Part shown: in pieces, positions 9,967 through 21,967 of the stretch | How positions within the stretch are numbered: the stretch's first letter is position 1 | Layout of the letters: each line of letters starts with the position of its first letter | Assembly (NCBI RefSeq): GCF_030272615.1 | Contig: NC_081411.1 | Coordinates: 835,500,136 to 835,564,135 of the forward strand | Length of the DNA stretch: 64,000 nucleotides | Direction: 5' to 3' | Source: Cryptomeria japonica | Taxonomy: Eukaryota > Streptophyta > Pinopsida > Cupressales > Cupressaceae | Notes under the pieces: generated by a model | Seen by the model: only the letters and a program-made list of their open reading frames with translations | The model's database searches: none | Told to the model about the DNA's origin: nothing | Program-made: the position numbers and the translations under genes

Positions 9967-12900
9967 GTCTGACAGGATGAAAAAATGCACGAGTATATGC
10001 CTTCCATTGTCGTTGGAGATGGAAAAACAATCAATGGCAGAGACATCGCACAGTTTTCCCAGTGGATTGCTGCCAGCCTTGGGTGCCAGCAGCCAGCAGC
10101 CAATACAAAAAAAGCTGCGCAGATATATTATTTCACCCTACAACACTCGTTACAGGTACTAATTATTTCACTACGGATCTTCCTGTTGGAATAAGTTGTA
10201 ATTCCACCCGTATGAGAAGAATTGCAGATTTCTAGAAGTTTTTAGATCTTTCTAAGATCTTTATTTGATCAAATCTCTGATCATTTGATACAAAATCTTG
10301 TATTCCCTTGAATCAATAGACAAAGCATTTTTGTGTCTATTACTGTTAACAATTTTAGTGTACTTTTAATTTCTTTACTTCCCCACTTCTATAAGAGGTT
10401 GTCTATTTTATTTCACTTCATAATCTAACGGATCCTCACTTCTGTTTAAAGTTTATGTGGGAAGGGGTTAAACAGCCAAATTAGTTTGGATTCCTAATCT
10501 CTCTTTGTACTGAAACTTTTGACTTATACAGGGCTTTTTGGAATCATCTTAGTTCCCATGTGGATAGGTTTGATGGTAGAAAGGGTTATACCTGTGATTA
10601 CCTCTAAATATTTCTAATAAATCTCCATAAAAAATAATAAAACAAAAAATATACAGGGCTCTGCTTAAAGATGCGCCGTTTTTCTTCTAATTCACTGTTT
10701 ATTTTCTTTGACACCTGCTGCTATCTTCAAGCCCATGAACAGCTCGGTTTCTATTCTTTCTAAAGGTGAAGCGTGGATTTTATACAATGGATTTTTCAAG
10801 TAATTAAATGTTTGAGAAACTCAGAATTTTTTATTGAACGAACAGAGAGAGATTGCACCTCTTCTCATGGTGAAAACCTGATCTCTGTGTTGTAAGCTCT
10901 TCCACTTGAAATTTTGGGGTTGATATTTAGAAAAATTGAAAAACAATGTTTTAATCTTATTTTTTCTCTGGAACATCTTTTAATCTTATTTTTTCTCAAG
11001 AACATCCTCCAATTCTAAGCCTTACTGAGTGCTCTAAAAGTGCGCGTATGCTTATATTCAAGCGGCCGACAATTTTGTTTCCACTAATTTTAATGGAAAC
11101 AAAATGGTCGGCCGTCTAAATTTTACTGACAGTTTGGCACTATCAAAATACAGTTTTTTTTTTTTCGAATTGTACTTTAGCTATTTTCACTGTATGATGA
11201 AAGCAAGTCACGCAATGATCTCAAGAGATTATTAATCACAGCAATAATAATTCATTAAAGACCGTATGTCTCATACTTGATACTGATGGGTGTATTGCAG
11301 GTGTTGGCAGAATTTTCTGATCCCTTTGGTAATGTATTCCGCATGGATTTCAACCTTCGAAACAGGATTCTTACAGGAACCCATTCCTCCTGCTCTTTCA
11401 ATTCTGGATAACATCCTCAATGCCTTCTTCGCCATTGATATTGTCTTGACATTTATGGTCGCTTACAGAGACACGAGAACATATTTGCTCGTAGACGATC
11501 CCAAGAGAATTGCCCTCAAGTAAGTAAACAATACATCACAACATTTTCCTTTACTAACTTGTAACAATTTAACCAACTAAGATTCTGCTTCTCATCTAAT
11601 GCAGGTATCTGTCGACGTGGTTTATCTTCGATGTTTCATCAACTATACCATTTCAGGCATTGGTCTTACTCTTTACAGGGAACTCTGGGTCAGGTTTAAT
11701 GTATAATTTACTTCACATACTCAGGCTTTGGCGACTGCGAAAAGTTAGTGCTCTTTTTGCCAGGTATAGCAAACGGAAGGAATTAGTTTTCCACAGTCTA
11801 TTGAATTAGAATGTAATTTTGTGGATTAAATTGTGTTTGTTTATTTGTTTCAGGTTTGAAAGATTCATCATCAAAAATAAAAAATTAGATTAGAATACAA
11901 TTTTTAAAACTAAACTGTGATTGTTTATTTGCTCGACATTTTTTGGGCCACTATTCACTAAGTGGAAGACAAAATCCCCTTAAATGAAGAAAAAGCAAAA
12001 CAAGTTTAACTAATTTACCTGTCTGCTGTAGACTTGAAAAAGACATCCGCGTAAATTATTTCTGGCTTCGATGTGCTAAGCTCATTTGTGTAAGCCACTA
12101 CCATGCATAGTGTTTATTTAATTCAAGTTTTAATCATTTTGGAGTTTGCTGTTTTTTTTTTCAAACATTTGTTGATGAATATTTTGGGTTGCTGAGGAAT
12201 TATTGATTAGTTGATTTTAAAAGCATAGCAAAATTGATGATGAGATTTTGTTTTTCGGTTTTCTCAGACAACAGCCTTTTCAATACACATTGCTGGGTGC
12301 TTCTTTTATCTGCTTGCATCACGTTACAAGGATCCCAAAAATACATGGATTGGTAGTTCCATTAGTCCCGATTTCAAAGAAACCAGTCTTTGGGAGCGTT
12401 ATGTGGCTGCAATTTACTGGTCTCTCACTACTCTATCCAGCGTTGGTTATGGAGATATTCATCCCCAGAACACCCAAGAGATGATTTTTGCCATAGTTTA
12501 CATGATGTTTAATTTGGGTCTCACTGCTTACTTGATTGGCAACATGACAAGCCTCGTTGTGGACGATTCAACCAGGACAAGAAAATTTGTAAGTTATTAA
12601 TTATCATATGCAAATATATCAGATGATATCAATTTTGCATATGATATCAATTTAATAGTAATTGTTTTTGGTTTCGACTGTGTTTAATTTTTATTTCTAT
12701 TAGTTTTCTTTTATCTTGATGATGGATCTTAGAATATGATCTGAAACATTGATAGAAAAATTACCTATAATCAAAATAAAAACCAATTGTAACTAGATTA
12801 TCGAATTTTTATAGATATAAATTTTATTCTTTTACGTTATTAATGCAGAGAAGCATGATTACAGAAGCTTCAAGCTGTGCCTCCAGAAATCAGCTTCCAG

Positions 12901-13619
12901 ATCAATTGAAAAATCAGATTATAGATTACTTGACTCTGAAATTTAGAACCGAGGGATATCAAAAGCAACCACTATTCGATTCTCTCCCAAGTGGCCTTCG
13001 TTTGAACATTCTTCAGTACTTGTTTTTGCCCATACTTGAAAAAACTTACTTATTCCAGGGAGTGTCCTGCAGTTTTCTCCTGCACCTGGTATCAGAGGTT
13101 CAAGCTGCCTATTTCCCTGCAAGGCATGACATTATTTTGCAAGAAGAAGCTCCCACGGATCTCTATATTGTTGTCTCTGGAGCAGTGGTATTCTAACACT
13201 TCAATTCTTTTTCTCTTCTTTTTTCCTAAAAGTTAATTTGACTTCTCTAGAAACAATCCTGAAATGCTTATTTTACAGGAATTAGTCTTTCGCAGAGGAG
13301 GACTTGAAGAGGTAAGTAAAGTCCACCCAACAAATTCATCAAGCAAGACAGAATAAATTTGTAAGATGTTAGACTGTTAAATGAAGGTTCCATTAACCAT
13401 TTTTATACCTCTGAATTTCAGAAGCTTGTAAAGGAAGAAACAGGTGATATGTTTGGAGAATTGGGAGTGCTATTTAATAAGCCTCATGAATTTAGGGCTA
13501 CAACAAAGATGCTTTCACAACTTCTAATACTTGGGCGCAGTGCATTGCTGGAAGTGTTGAAATCACATGTCGAAGACAGACAGATAGTTATGGCAAATCT
13601 ATCTCAGATTCGACTTTAA
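9965..13619 (+). CDS. Shaker-type K+ channel, KAT/AKT-like, 8 exons, lacks C-terminal region
   Basis: A voltage-gated plasma-membrane potassium channel subunit. Exons joined by GT-AG introns in correct phase: 9,965-10,155; 11,301-11,519; 11,605-11,763; 12,032-12,089; 12,268-12,588; 12,849-13,187; 13,279-13,311; 13,422-13,619. This gives 505 codons from the first ATG. Exon 1 ends in the family motif LRRYIISPYNTRYR. Exon 2 carries S1 and S2, and exon 3 carries S3 and the arginine-rich S4 (LHILRLWRLRKVSALFAR). Exon 5 carries S5, the pore with K+ filter GYGD at residues 269-272, and S6. Exons 6-8 carry the C-linker and cyclic-nucleotide-binding-like domain (GDMFGELGVLF). It stops at residue 505, right after that domain, whereas KAT1 has about 677 residues; the KHA domain is missing and no ankyrin repeats are seen. 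The start is uncertain: ATGs at 9,965, 9,977, 10,019 and 10,034 are all in frame. No disabling mutation was seen in the exons. KAT versus AKT subclass is not settled. Confidence 0.9.
11063..11114. repeat. Near-perfect hairpin inside intron 1 of the channel gene
   Basis: The arms GGCCGACAATTTTGTTTCCA (11,064-11,083) and TGGAAACAAAATGGTCGGCC (11,094-11,113) are inverted copies with one mismatch and a 10-nt loop; the flanking C and G extend the stem by one pair. It may be a small foldback element or a stem in the intron RNA. Confidence 0.9.
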
Positions 13620-15250
13620 TTCAAGCCTTCTGCTATTATCATACATGATGAAGATTTTGAATCTGATCCTCCTCTTTAAACCAGCATAACTCAAGCAATC
13701 AGCACAAGCAGAAAATACTGTGTAGTAATTCTGAAGTTTTTCTGTGTATGCCTGAAAATTACAGACTACATATCCAAAACAACGACTAGATCTTTTTCTA
13801 ACCTGCAACTTATTTACAAATGAAATTCTGTAAAAATAGCGCACGTTCAAACTCTTCTTGCATGTAGTATGACTTATCAACACAGGAGACATTGAATTAT
13901 TATACAGTCTTGTAAAAATCTGTAAAGCTACTTTCTAGTTTTAGATATGTAACTGTATCGTGTTCCTCGTGAACTTGTTGAAGTCATTGTATTTGGCTAG
14001 AACATGCTACGTTTCTTAAGCCTTAGTATTTGTGTGGACAGCTATAAACCTCTTGTTAAGCTTTGTGAGATCTAACTCTATGGAAAAACATCTTTGAATC
14101 ATGGTTGTATCTTTGATTGAAGTTTCATTGAACAGATAGTAGAATAAATAATTTAAATGAGTGCTTGCAAATATGTATTTTAGGAATAAGGGTTGGATAT
14201 TCATAGTTTTGAATATGTAGAATTCAAATAAAAACAAGGTATATAGTTTATAATTTGATATAGATTTAGAAGTTTTTATGAGTAATTTATTTTTTATTAA
14301 AAATATATTATTAAACATTTTAGAATAGCAAAAAATAATAAATATTTAAATTATTTTTATAAATGTTTTAATTATAAATTTGATTCTTTTGTATGAATAG
14401 GATTTTTAATAGTCTAAAGTTTTGGAAATTATTTTTAAATTTGAGAAACATAGTTTTTTTTGGTTTTAGGTTTGCATGCAATAAGGATAGTATCTTTCTA
14501 ATGTTAGATTTTTAAAAGAAAGATACAGTTTACTGATATTGTAAAATGAGCAAAGAAAATAAGCAATCATGTAGCATGTTGTATAATGATGATGTCACAT
14601 TAATGTCATTGTAAAATTCTTTTTAAGACTCGTCAATGTATGTAAGAGGTGATTGATTCATTAATTTACTAATTGTTTTAAATTATTTAATTTTTTTTCT
14701 TAATACAACATCCAAGAATGCAATTTAAACATTACACACTTTAAGTTAGCTCATAATAGTTAGATAGAGGGTTCAAATTTTCATTTTTAATTTCAAGAAC
14801 TTGGGGGATCGTTTCTCCAATCACACATCTAATTGAGGTCATTTCCCAATTGTCTCTCTATCCAACATTTCTTATGTAACCATCATTTGATTAAGGTCAT
14901 TTATGCATATGTGATTCTAATCTTAAGTGGGCTATGAAAAAATTGAGGATAAAATCTAGACCCTAAAAAAGACTTTAAATGAAATCAAATTAAGATTATA
15001 TTATTTATTTATTTTCACATGAAATATATTAATTTGAAAATTATTCACTACATCAAATATAAAATGAATCTAAAATGAAAAGAGACAAGTGCAACATATA
15101 CAATTTTCATCATTATAAAAGTAATACTTTTAAACAAACAAATCTTATAAAATTGAATACAATTATTAAAAAAAAACATAAAACTCAGAAAAAATTTGCA
15201 TTTCTTTAATCACCAAAAATACTATTAAAAAAATAATAAAAACAAGTTAC
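13620..15250. repeat. 3' flank of the channel gene, first of three copies
   Basis: Sequence from about 13,635 (TATCATACATGATGAAGATT) to about 15,220 reappears at 16,618-18,350, and its part from about 13,895 onward reappears at 31,290-32,380. It starts within the presumed 3' untranslated region, 16 bp past the stop codon. No gene is seen in any copy. From 14,240 on it is strongly AT-rich. Confidence 0.85.
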
Positions 15251-15892
15251 ATTCAACCACTAAATTAATAAATTTTAAAGAGAAATATCCTATTTTAATC
15301 CTCCTTAACAAGTTGCTCACCAAAGGATTTATAATGAAGAGGTGAAATGGGATACATTTATCCACATTTGGAAAGAATTTATAATCACCCTTAACAATTA
15401 AAAATGAGGTTAAATAATTTTAGATTTTTAAATTTTAGTTGAACAATTTACTAATTACATTTTTTTTAGAAGTTATGTAATAGAAATTGAATCAATAAAA
15501 AATAATATTAATAAAAATAGAATGATAATAATATATATATTTTTATAATTTTTAAAAAATTTATATAATAATAATTTATTTGTATAATATTATAATGATT
15601 ATAGAAAACTAAAATACATAATATTTAATTTAGAGTCTGATAATTATATAAATATAAATTTAATTTAAATTAATGACTGATATTGAAAAAAAAAGAAAAA
15701 AGAGTTAACACGAGTTTAGTTATTTTAGGTGTGATTATATATTGTGTCTTAAATTGTATTATATATTGTGATTGATCTAATATGACTTAAATCTATTATC
15801 GGATAACAAAAGGTAATTGGTATAGACTTTCTTGATACTTGATACTAGTTATATCATATAGATGTGGTTCTTGTCTTAATTAGACTTCTAAA
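15251..15892. other. AT-rich gene-less stretch
   Basis: No gene, repeat partner or RNA feature was recognised. Composition is extremely AT-rich around 15,480-15,700. Confidence 0.6.
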
Positions 15893-16372
15893 ACTTTTTA
15901 ATTTTCTATTATCTGACAAGAACAAAATTGGAAAACACATCAAAATTTTACAATAATAAATCAATATAATATCTTTCAATAAAATAATTTACAACACTTT
16001 ATAACAAATACGATTATAAATGATACCCATAATTGATCTTCTTAATAATATTTTCAACTACACTAAATTAATTTTGACTCAAATTCTAAAACTACTAATA
16101 TCCCAAGTACTTAAATTCTTCCAAACACATGTAATACTCACTATCATTCCATGTGAGAACTTCAATCTACCACACCTACGCTGACCGACCACATACACCA
16201 AAAGATTTTATGTTGTTTTGTTTTTTGTGATATATAATTATTACCATCAACTTTTGTAGAAGGATTCAGTGGCTCCAATTCAATCTCATGACAAATGACA
16301 ACGAACAATCTCTCACCTGAGTTTCATGCACCTTTTGATCCCTCCTAATTTTATTTTGTTTTATAGTCGATT
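15893..16372. repeat. Duplicated block, partner at 30,826-31,296
   Basis: Long shared runs such as AATAATTTACAACACTTTATAAC and CACATGTAATACTCACTATCAT, in the same order, show a diverged direct duplication. In the partner copy this block is followed immediately by sequence matching 16,850 onward, so about 480 bp (16,372-16,850) is missing there. Confidence 0.85.
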
Positions 16373-18809
16373 ATAAACTTCAATCCAAAAGATTAATTTA
16401 CTAAATTGTAGATAATAATAACAGAAGATGTATGAATGGTATACAATTAATTATTACTTCTTTTCAAAGGTATCAATCACAAACTCTTTCAAAAATTTAT
16501 GAACTGTAAAAGCGATCTGAGAAATGTATGGTGGAGTGAATTGGGTAATTAATGATATAATCTATATTTTAAATGTAATTGTTTTTTATTTTAATTGTGT
16601 GTAATTTTTATCTCTCTATCATACATGATGAAGATTTGAATCTGAACCTCCTCTTTAAACCAGTGTAACTCAAGCGATCAGCTCAAGCAGAAGATACTGT
16701 GTATTGCTGAAAATTGCAGACTAAATATCCAAAACAACGAATAGATCTTTTCCTAAACTATAACTTATTTACATATCAAACTCTGCAAATAATAGCTCAT
16801 GTTCAAACTCTTGCATGTAGTATGACTTATCAACACACTAGACATTGAATATTATAGAGTCCTGTAAAAATCTGTAAAGCTACTTTCTACTTTTAAATAT
16901 GTAATTGTATTATGTTTCTAGTGAATTTGTTTTTTTGGTCGATAAAAGGTATAGTTAGAATAATATATTGATTTTAAAGAAAATTTAGACCATGAAACCA
17001 CAGATTTCCAAAATGGTTCAGTAGATCTAAAAACTGTGAAAATGGAACTATGTCCATGAATATGCACATAAAGAGAAAACCACATCCAAAGCCCTAAAAT
17101 TCTCTAGCCTCAAAGTGGGAATTGAATGAAACTATGTCCATGAGTATGCACAGAAAGAGAAAACCACATCCAAAGCCCTAAAATTGTCTGGACTCAAAGT
17201 GGGAATTGAATGAAACTATGTCCACGAGTATGCACATAAAGAGAAAACCACATCCAAAGCCCTAATATTCTCTGGACTCGGAGAGGGATTTGAATGGGAT
17301 TTGTACCATGTTCCTCGTAAATTTGTTGAAGTCGTATTTGGCCAGAACATGCTAGGTTTCTTAAGCCTTAGTAATTGTGTGCGCAGCTATAAATTTCTTG
17401 ATAAGGTTTGTGGGATCTAACTCTCTATGGGAAAACATTTTTGATTGAAGTTTCGTTACATCAATATTAGAACAAACAATTTCAATGAGTGCTGTCAAAT
17501 ATGTATTTTAGGAATAAGTGTTGGATTGATGAAAATATTTGTAAATTTTTTTAGTTGTTTTTTTTGTTTTGTTTTAAATCATTTTTATAAGTGTTTTAAT
17601 TGTAAATTTTCTTTTTTGCATGAATATGATAAACATAGTTTTTTGGTTTGAGGTTTTTATGTAATAGAGATAGTATCTTTCTTATGTCACATTTTATAAG
17701 ACAATAATTTAATGATATTGTAAAATGAGCGAAGAAAATAAGCAATCATGTAGCTTGTTATATAATGATGATGTAACGCTAATGTCATTATATAATTCTT
17801 TTAAAAGATCATCAATGTATCTAAGAGGTGATAAATTCATTAATTCACTAATTGTTCTAAATGATTTAATTTTTTTTTTGAATACAACATCCAAAAATGC
17901 AATTGGGACATTGAACACTTTAAATTAGCTCATAATAGTTAGATAGAGGGTTCAAATTTTGAATTTTAATTTCAAGAACTTAGGGGATCATTTCTAAATT
18001 GTCCCTCTAGCCAACATTTCTTTTGTAACCATCATTTGATTAAGGTCATTTATGCATCTCTGATTCTAATCCTAAATCGAGTATGGAAAAATTGAGGACA
18101 AAATCTAGACCCTAAAAAGGAGTGTAAATGAAATCAAATTAGGATCATATTATTTATTTACTTTTACCTGAAATATATTCTTTTATAAATTAATCATTAC
18201 ATTAAATATAAAATGAAGAGGAAAAAGTTGCAACAAATACAATTTTCATCATTATAAAAGTAATATTTGAAAATATATATTTTTAAAAATTAAATACAAT
18301 TATTAAAAAATTAAATTTCTACAAAAAATTAAATTTCTTTAGTCATTAAATTTTCAAAAATATATATTTAAAAAATTGCAGGTTCATCTTTTATGGGTGT
18401 GAAAAGTGGAGGACCAGGTAACCCTATCGCCTTGGTCCCAATAATTTTTCCCAATATTCTAGAATAGTGGATCTTGTGCATCTCCCTGATCCAGAAAACA
18501 TCTCGCTTGCTTGCTCGAAAGTAGCAGGACCAAGTCACCCTTCTCTTTTGATCCCAACAATTCGGCTTGAATTTTTAACCACAGGTTCTGATCTACTTTC
18601 TCTTAGATCTCTGTCTATGGCTTTGTGTGAAGTCTAGAACATTTTGTTATCATTGCTTTGGTTCAATTCTTATTGTTTTTCCCCAGATCTAAATTTATGA
18701 TTCAAATCCAATTTTGACTCTCTAAAAGGGGAAACGATAAATAGGCAAATCCAATCAACATCTCAACATTCTTCTCTAATTGAATTTAAGCTAGATATAT
18801 TGGGTTTAC
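16373..18809. repeat. Second copy of the gene's 3' flank, continuing into an old LTR
   Basis: From 16,618 the sequence repeats the channel gene's 3' flank. From 18,380 (ATGGGTGTGAAAAGTGGAGG) it continues into LTR-like sequence shared with 32,410-32,849. The copy is interrupted at 18,809 by the 8.0 kb element and resumes at 26,845. The stretch 16,540-16,615 resembles intron 5 of the channel gene near 12,630-12,705 (weak), which may mean that part of the gene body was once included. No gene is present. Confidence 0.75.
17046..17297. repeat. Three tandem 84 bp units
   Basis: AACTATGTCCATGA starts at 17,046, 17,130 and 17,214; each unit contains AGAGAAAACCACATCCAAAG and ends near GGAATTGAATG. 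The units are nearly identical. The array is absent from the first and third copies of the duplicated flank. Confidence 0.92.
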
Positions 18810-19993
18810 TGTTACTACTTATCAAGTTGTCATTAGTTTTACATCCAAAGTCATTCTATATACTCTAGTCGGTTACTACTACTGAAATATTCAGTTGGTA
18901 TGCACAGTACAGTCGGTTAAAGAAGAAAGTATTCACAGAGCCCAGTATGCACCGAGCTGTCTACCGAGTATTATTCCATGTCTACCGAGCAGAAATAATG
19001 ATACACCGAGTTGATATACACTGAGTGAAACGTGTTACCAGATTCATTGAACCTAGACACACATGGGAAAACGTGTTACAAGATCGAGGAACATAGAATC
19101 GTTATCACATTGGAAATTGCACTTAAAGATTGGGTATGATTTCGAGGTCATTTATCCAATGAAATATTTTGTATAGTTATTCATTCGATAAATCATGTTT
19201 GTAAGATCCAAGCAATGAATCAGATCACCGACATAAGAGATCTATTTATACATCATGGATTAAGGATGACAGACAGAGATATACAGAGGTGTATGAAGCA
19301 AGACATGTGTGATACATGAGAAAGCACTAAGTGTTATGACTGTTACAGAGATACAGAGGTCACCGAGAAGGATTTTAGAGAACAGTCAAAGAATAGAGTA
19401 AACAAAAGGGTTTACTGAGTTACTTTATGGGTTACCGAGGTATGCTATAAGCAAGGTAATCTTGTTTTGAGCACATAGAATCTGCTATAACATTCCAGAT
19501 GTAAAGTTGTAGATATTTGTAAAGATTTTATTGAAATATTTTGAAGTTGTAAGAGAAACCTTTAATAGGGTAAAAGACTCTAACCAAGTCTATAAATTGT
19601 AAAGCCTCTAACCAGGTACAACATTTAGTTTAAGTGTTGTAAAGTCCTTTATCAAGGTAGATCTAACAGATCTTGATACTCCTAACAGGGTAAGCTATCA
19701 GAAATAGCTAAACATGTAGCTCTGACCGAGCACTCTTTATTATTGCAGTAGTGAAGTTGTGGGTGCCATCCCCACCGCAATTTTTCTCTCTAACCAAGAG
19801 TTTCTACGTAACCAAAATATATGTGTTATGGAGTGAATCATGTATGATTGTTATTTATTTGTTTTAGCTTTATGTTATGTTGCAACAATTTTTGGTTTAT
19901 GCATAACAGTAAAGATATTGTTGTTAAAAGGATTAGAAGTATTGATTCACCCCTCCCCTCTCAGTACATTAGCTTTCCATATTGGGCCTAACA
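18810..19993 (+). repeat. 5' LTR of the non-autonomous element
   Basis: 1,184 bp, from TGTTACTACTTATC to GGGCCTAACA. It carries at least seven ACCGAG hexamers, a cluster of YTAACMRGGT-like words at 19,560-19,700, the block CATCCCCACCG (19,767-19,777) and GATTCACCCCTCCCCTCTCA near the 3' end. Compared with the 3' LTR it has an extra 13 bp near 19,015 and scattered transitions. Confidence 0.95.
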
Positions 19994-19995
19994 AT

Positions 19996-20007
19996 TGGTA
20001 TCAGAGC
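19996..20007 (+). other. Primer binding site, initiator Met tRNA
   Basis: TGGTATCAGAGC lies two bases after the 5' LTR and matches the 3' end of plant initiator-Met tRNA. It is the start point of minus-strand DNA synthesis. Confidence 0.93.
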
Positions 20008-20055
20008 TTGAATCTTGGAAAAAGGTTTAACAACCTAAAGAGAAAGATCTTATCA

Positions 20056-21327
20056 ATGGAAGGTTATAAACAATCTCAGAGAATTGTGTATCTGCAAGAA
20101 GAGTTGGATCATGCTAATCAAGTGATTGCAGACATGCAAAGACAAATACAAAAATCATTGAAAGTGAGAAGAAGATTATCTGATGATTTGCAGGGCTCTC
20201 AAGAGTTAGTGGAGCAAATTGAGACATCATCTGAGAACAATATATCTGAAGAGACTGAAGAAATGACTGGAGTATTGAAAGAAAAGAACAAAGCACTGAC
20301 TAATCAACTAAAAGCAATGAAAAGAGAACATGAACATTTTAGCACACAGATGACTGAAAATCTTGATGCATTGAGGACAGCTGAGGATAAAGTAAGAGAT
20401 CTAGAAAGAGAGAATCAACAGCTTAAAGCATTAGTATCTGAAAAGAATGATGAAATCACAAGGTTGACTGGGATTCAACAAAATCTGTCAGATCAATTAG
20501 GTTATGCACATCATGAAGCAAATCTGAAAAATGATGAGAATAAAGCAATGAAACTTGAAATATCAAGGTTGACCAATGAACTTGAGATAGAGAAGAAATA
20601 CAAGGAAGCACTAAAGAAGAGTTATGAAGCATCAAAGATGTTGGATGAGTAGCTGAACACAAGAAGACCCAACAAAGAAGCAGGACTCGGTTACAAAGGA
20701 AAAGACTCTACCGAGAAGGGAATTCATACAACCGAGAGAGGAGAATCATCAAAGCAAGCTGGAAACGAGAAGCACATCAAAAGAAAGAAGCCTATTTGCA
20801 ACTACTGTAGAAATCAAGGTCATACTACTAACATGTGCCAAATTAGAAAAGGTAAGAAACCGAATGTCACTAAGTCTAATGGTTATTGTTACAATTGCAA
20901 TAAATATGGTCATACATTTAACCAATGTAGGACAAAGTCTGTTAACAATTATCAGAAGGCAAAATTCAAAGGGTTTTGTAAAAACTGCAATAGATATGGA
21001 CATAGTACCGAGAAGTGTTGGCTTAAGCAAAAGAACTACATGTGGTCTGCACACTGAGCAAATACTGGAGGTTACCGAACTCACACAGATCCTTATCGAC
21101 AATATTCTGCAGTACCATGGGATTACAATACAAGGATATGGTGTGAATGTTATGGAAGATGTGGACATATAAGTGCCAATTGCTTTATAAGGTTTGGAAT
21201 GAACAACCAAAGATCATGGAGAAATCCTGGTATGGCATGTTTTCATTGTCACAAAGTTGGACACTTGGCTAGAGATTGCAAAGATCAACCTAGAGGAGAC
21301 ACTGAAGAAATAAAAGAAAAATTATAG
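20056..21327 (+). pseudogene. Gag-like frame: coiled coil plus five zinc knuckles
   Basis: One frame of 423 codons from the ATG at 20,056 (MEGYKQSQRIVYLQEELDHA) to TAG at 21,325, interrupted only by TAG at codon 199 (20,650) and TGA at codon 334 (21,055). Codons about 8-195 are a Glu/Lys-rich predicted coiled coil. Then follow CCHC knuckles beginning at codons 248, 278, 308 and 395, each C-x2-C-x4-H-x4-C; a fifth at codon 363 (CECYGRCGHISANC) has irregular spacing. Zinc knuckles bind nucleic acid, so an RNA-packaging role is likely. Most plant Copia Gags have one or two knuckles and a recognisable capsid domain, which I do not see here. An open frame extends upstream through the primer site into the LTR, but the ATG after the primer site is the sensible start. 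Confidence 0.82.
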
Positions 21328-21967
21328 ATGATTTGGAAAAGGAAGGAAATTGTGTCAAATGAAGAAAGCACCTTACCTACCGAGTTAGGTGCACCTATTC
21401 CAAATTAATCGGTAAAGGTATGAAGGGACTGCATTCTCTCAAAGATCAAATCTTAACAGTTCCTATTTTGCTATGTACTTAATTCAAAATCTGCATAGCT
21501 AAGATGTATTCGTAAGTTTGAAATTCTATCAAAGTCTTTTGGAGCACTATACAAGAAGACTGTCAAGTCGGTGAATACAGGAAGCCTGTCAAGTCGGTAA
21601 ATGAAGGAAGTCTGGTTACTCGGTTAAAGTGCCAAAAAAAAAAAGGAAAGAAAGTTTAGTGGAACCAAGTGCATTTAATGTTTTTAACCTAACCTGCACG
21701 GAGCCCGATAAGGTATATTGTGTACTTAAAGCATTTACGCAGTCATTTTTCACTCACCAAGTTTTCAAGAAAGCAGAGCAAAGCGAATCATAGGCGATCA
21801 AACCACCTCCAAAGCAAAATTCAAGGTATTTACATCAATCTCAACGCATTGTTAAGTTGGTTTACCGATCATATCAAGTTGTTATTATCTACTAAGTGTG
21901 AAGCGTCTGCCGTTTGAAAATCTTCAAACCCTAAGGATATTTTGTTAACTCTTATCTAAAATCTACA
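21328..21967 (+). other. Spacer between the two frames of the element
   Basis: 640 bp with stops in all frames. It contains a purine run near 21,635-21,657 and paired words CTGTCAAGTCGGT (21,561 and 21,588). No gene is seen. How the downstream frame is expressed (splicing, second promoter or reinitiation) cannot be read from the sequence. Confidence 0.6.

Noticed and set aside
16540-16615. Second channel gene copy at the duplicated flank
   Set aside because: Only weak resemblance to intron 5 and no exon sequence found, so not called as a gene.
19840-20055. Upstream extension of the gag-like frame into the 5' LTR
   Set aside because: It would include the LTR end and primer site; the first ATG after the primer site is a better start.
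20749-21210. Minus-strand 153-codon frame opposite the zinc knuckles
   Set aside because: Antisense shadow; the plus strand carries the CCHC motifs.
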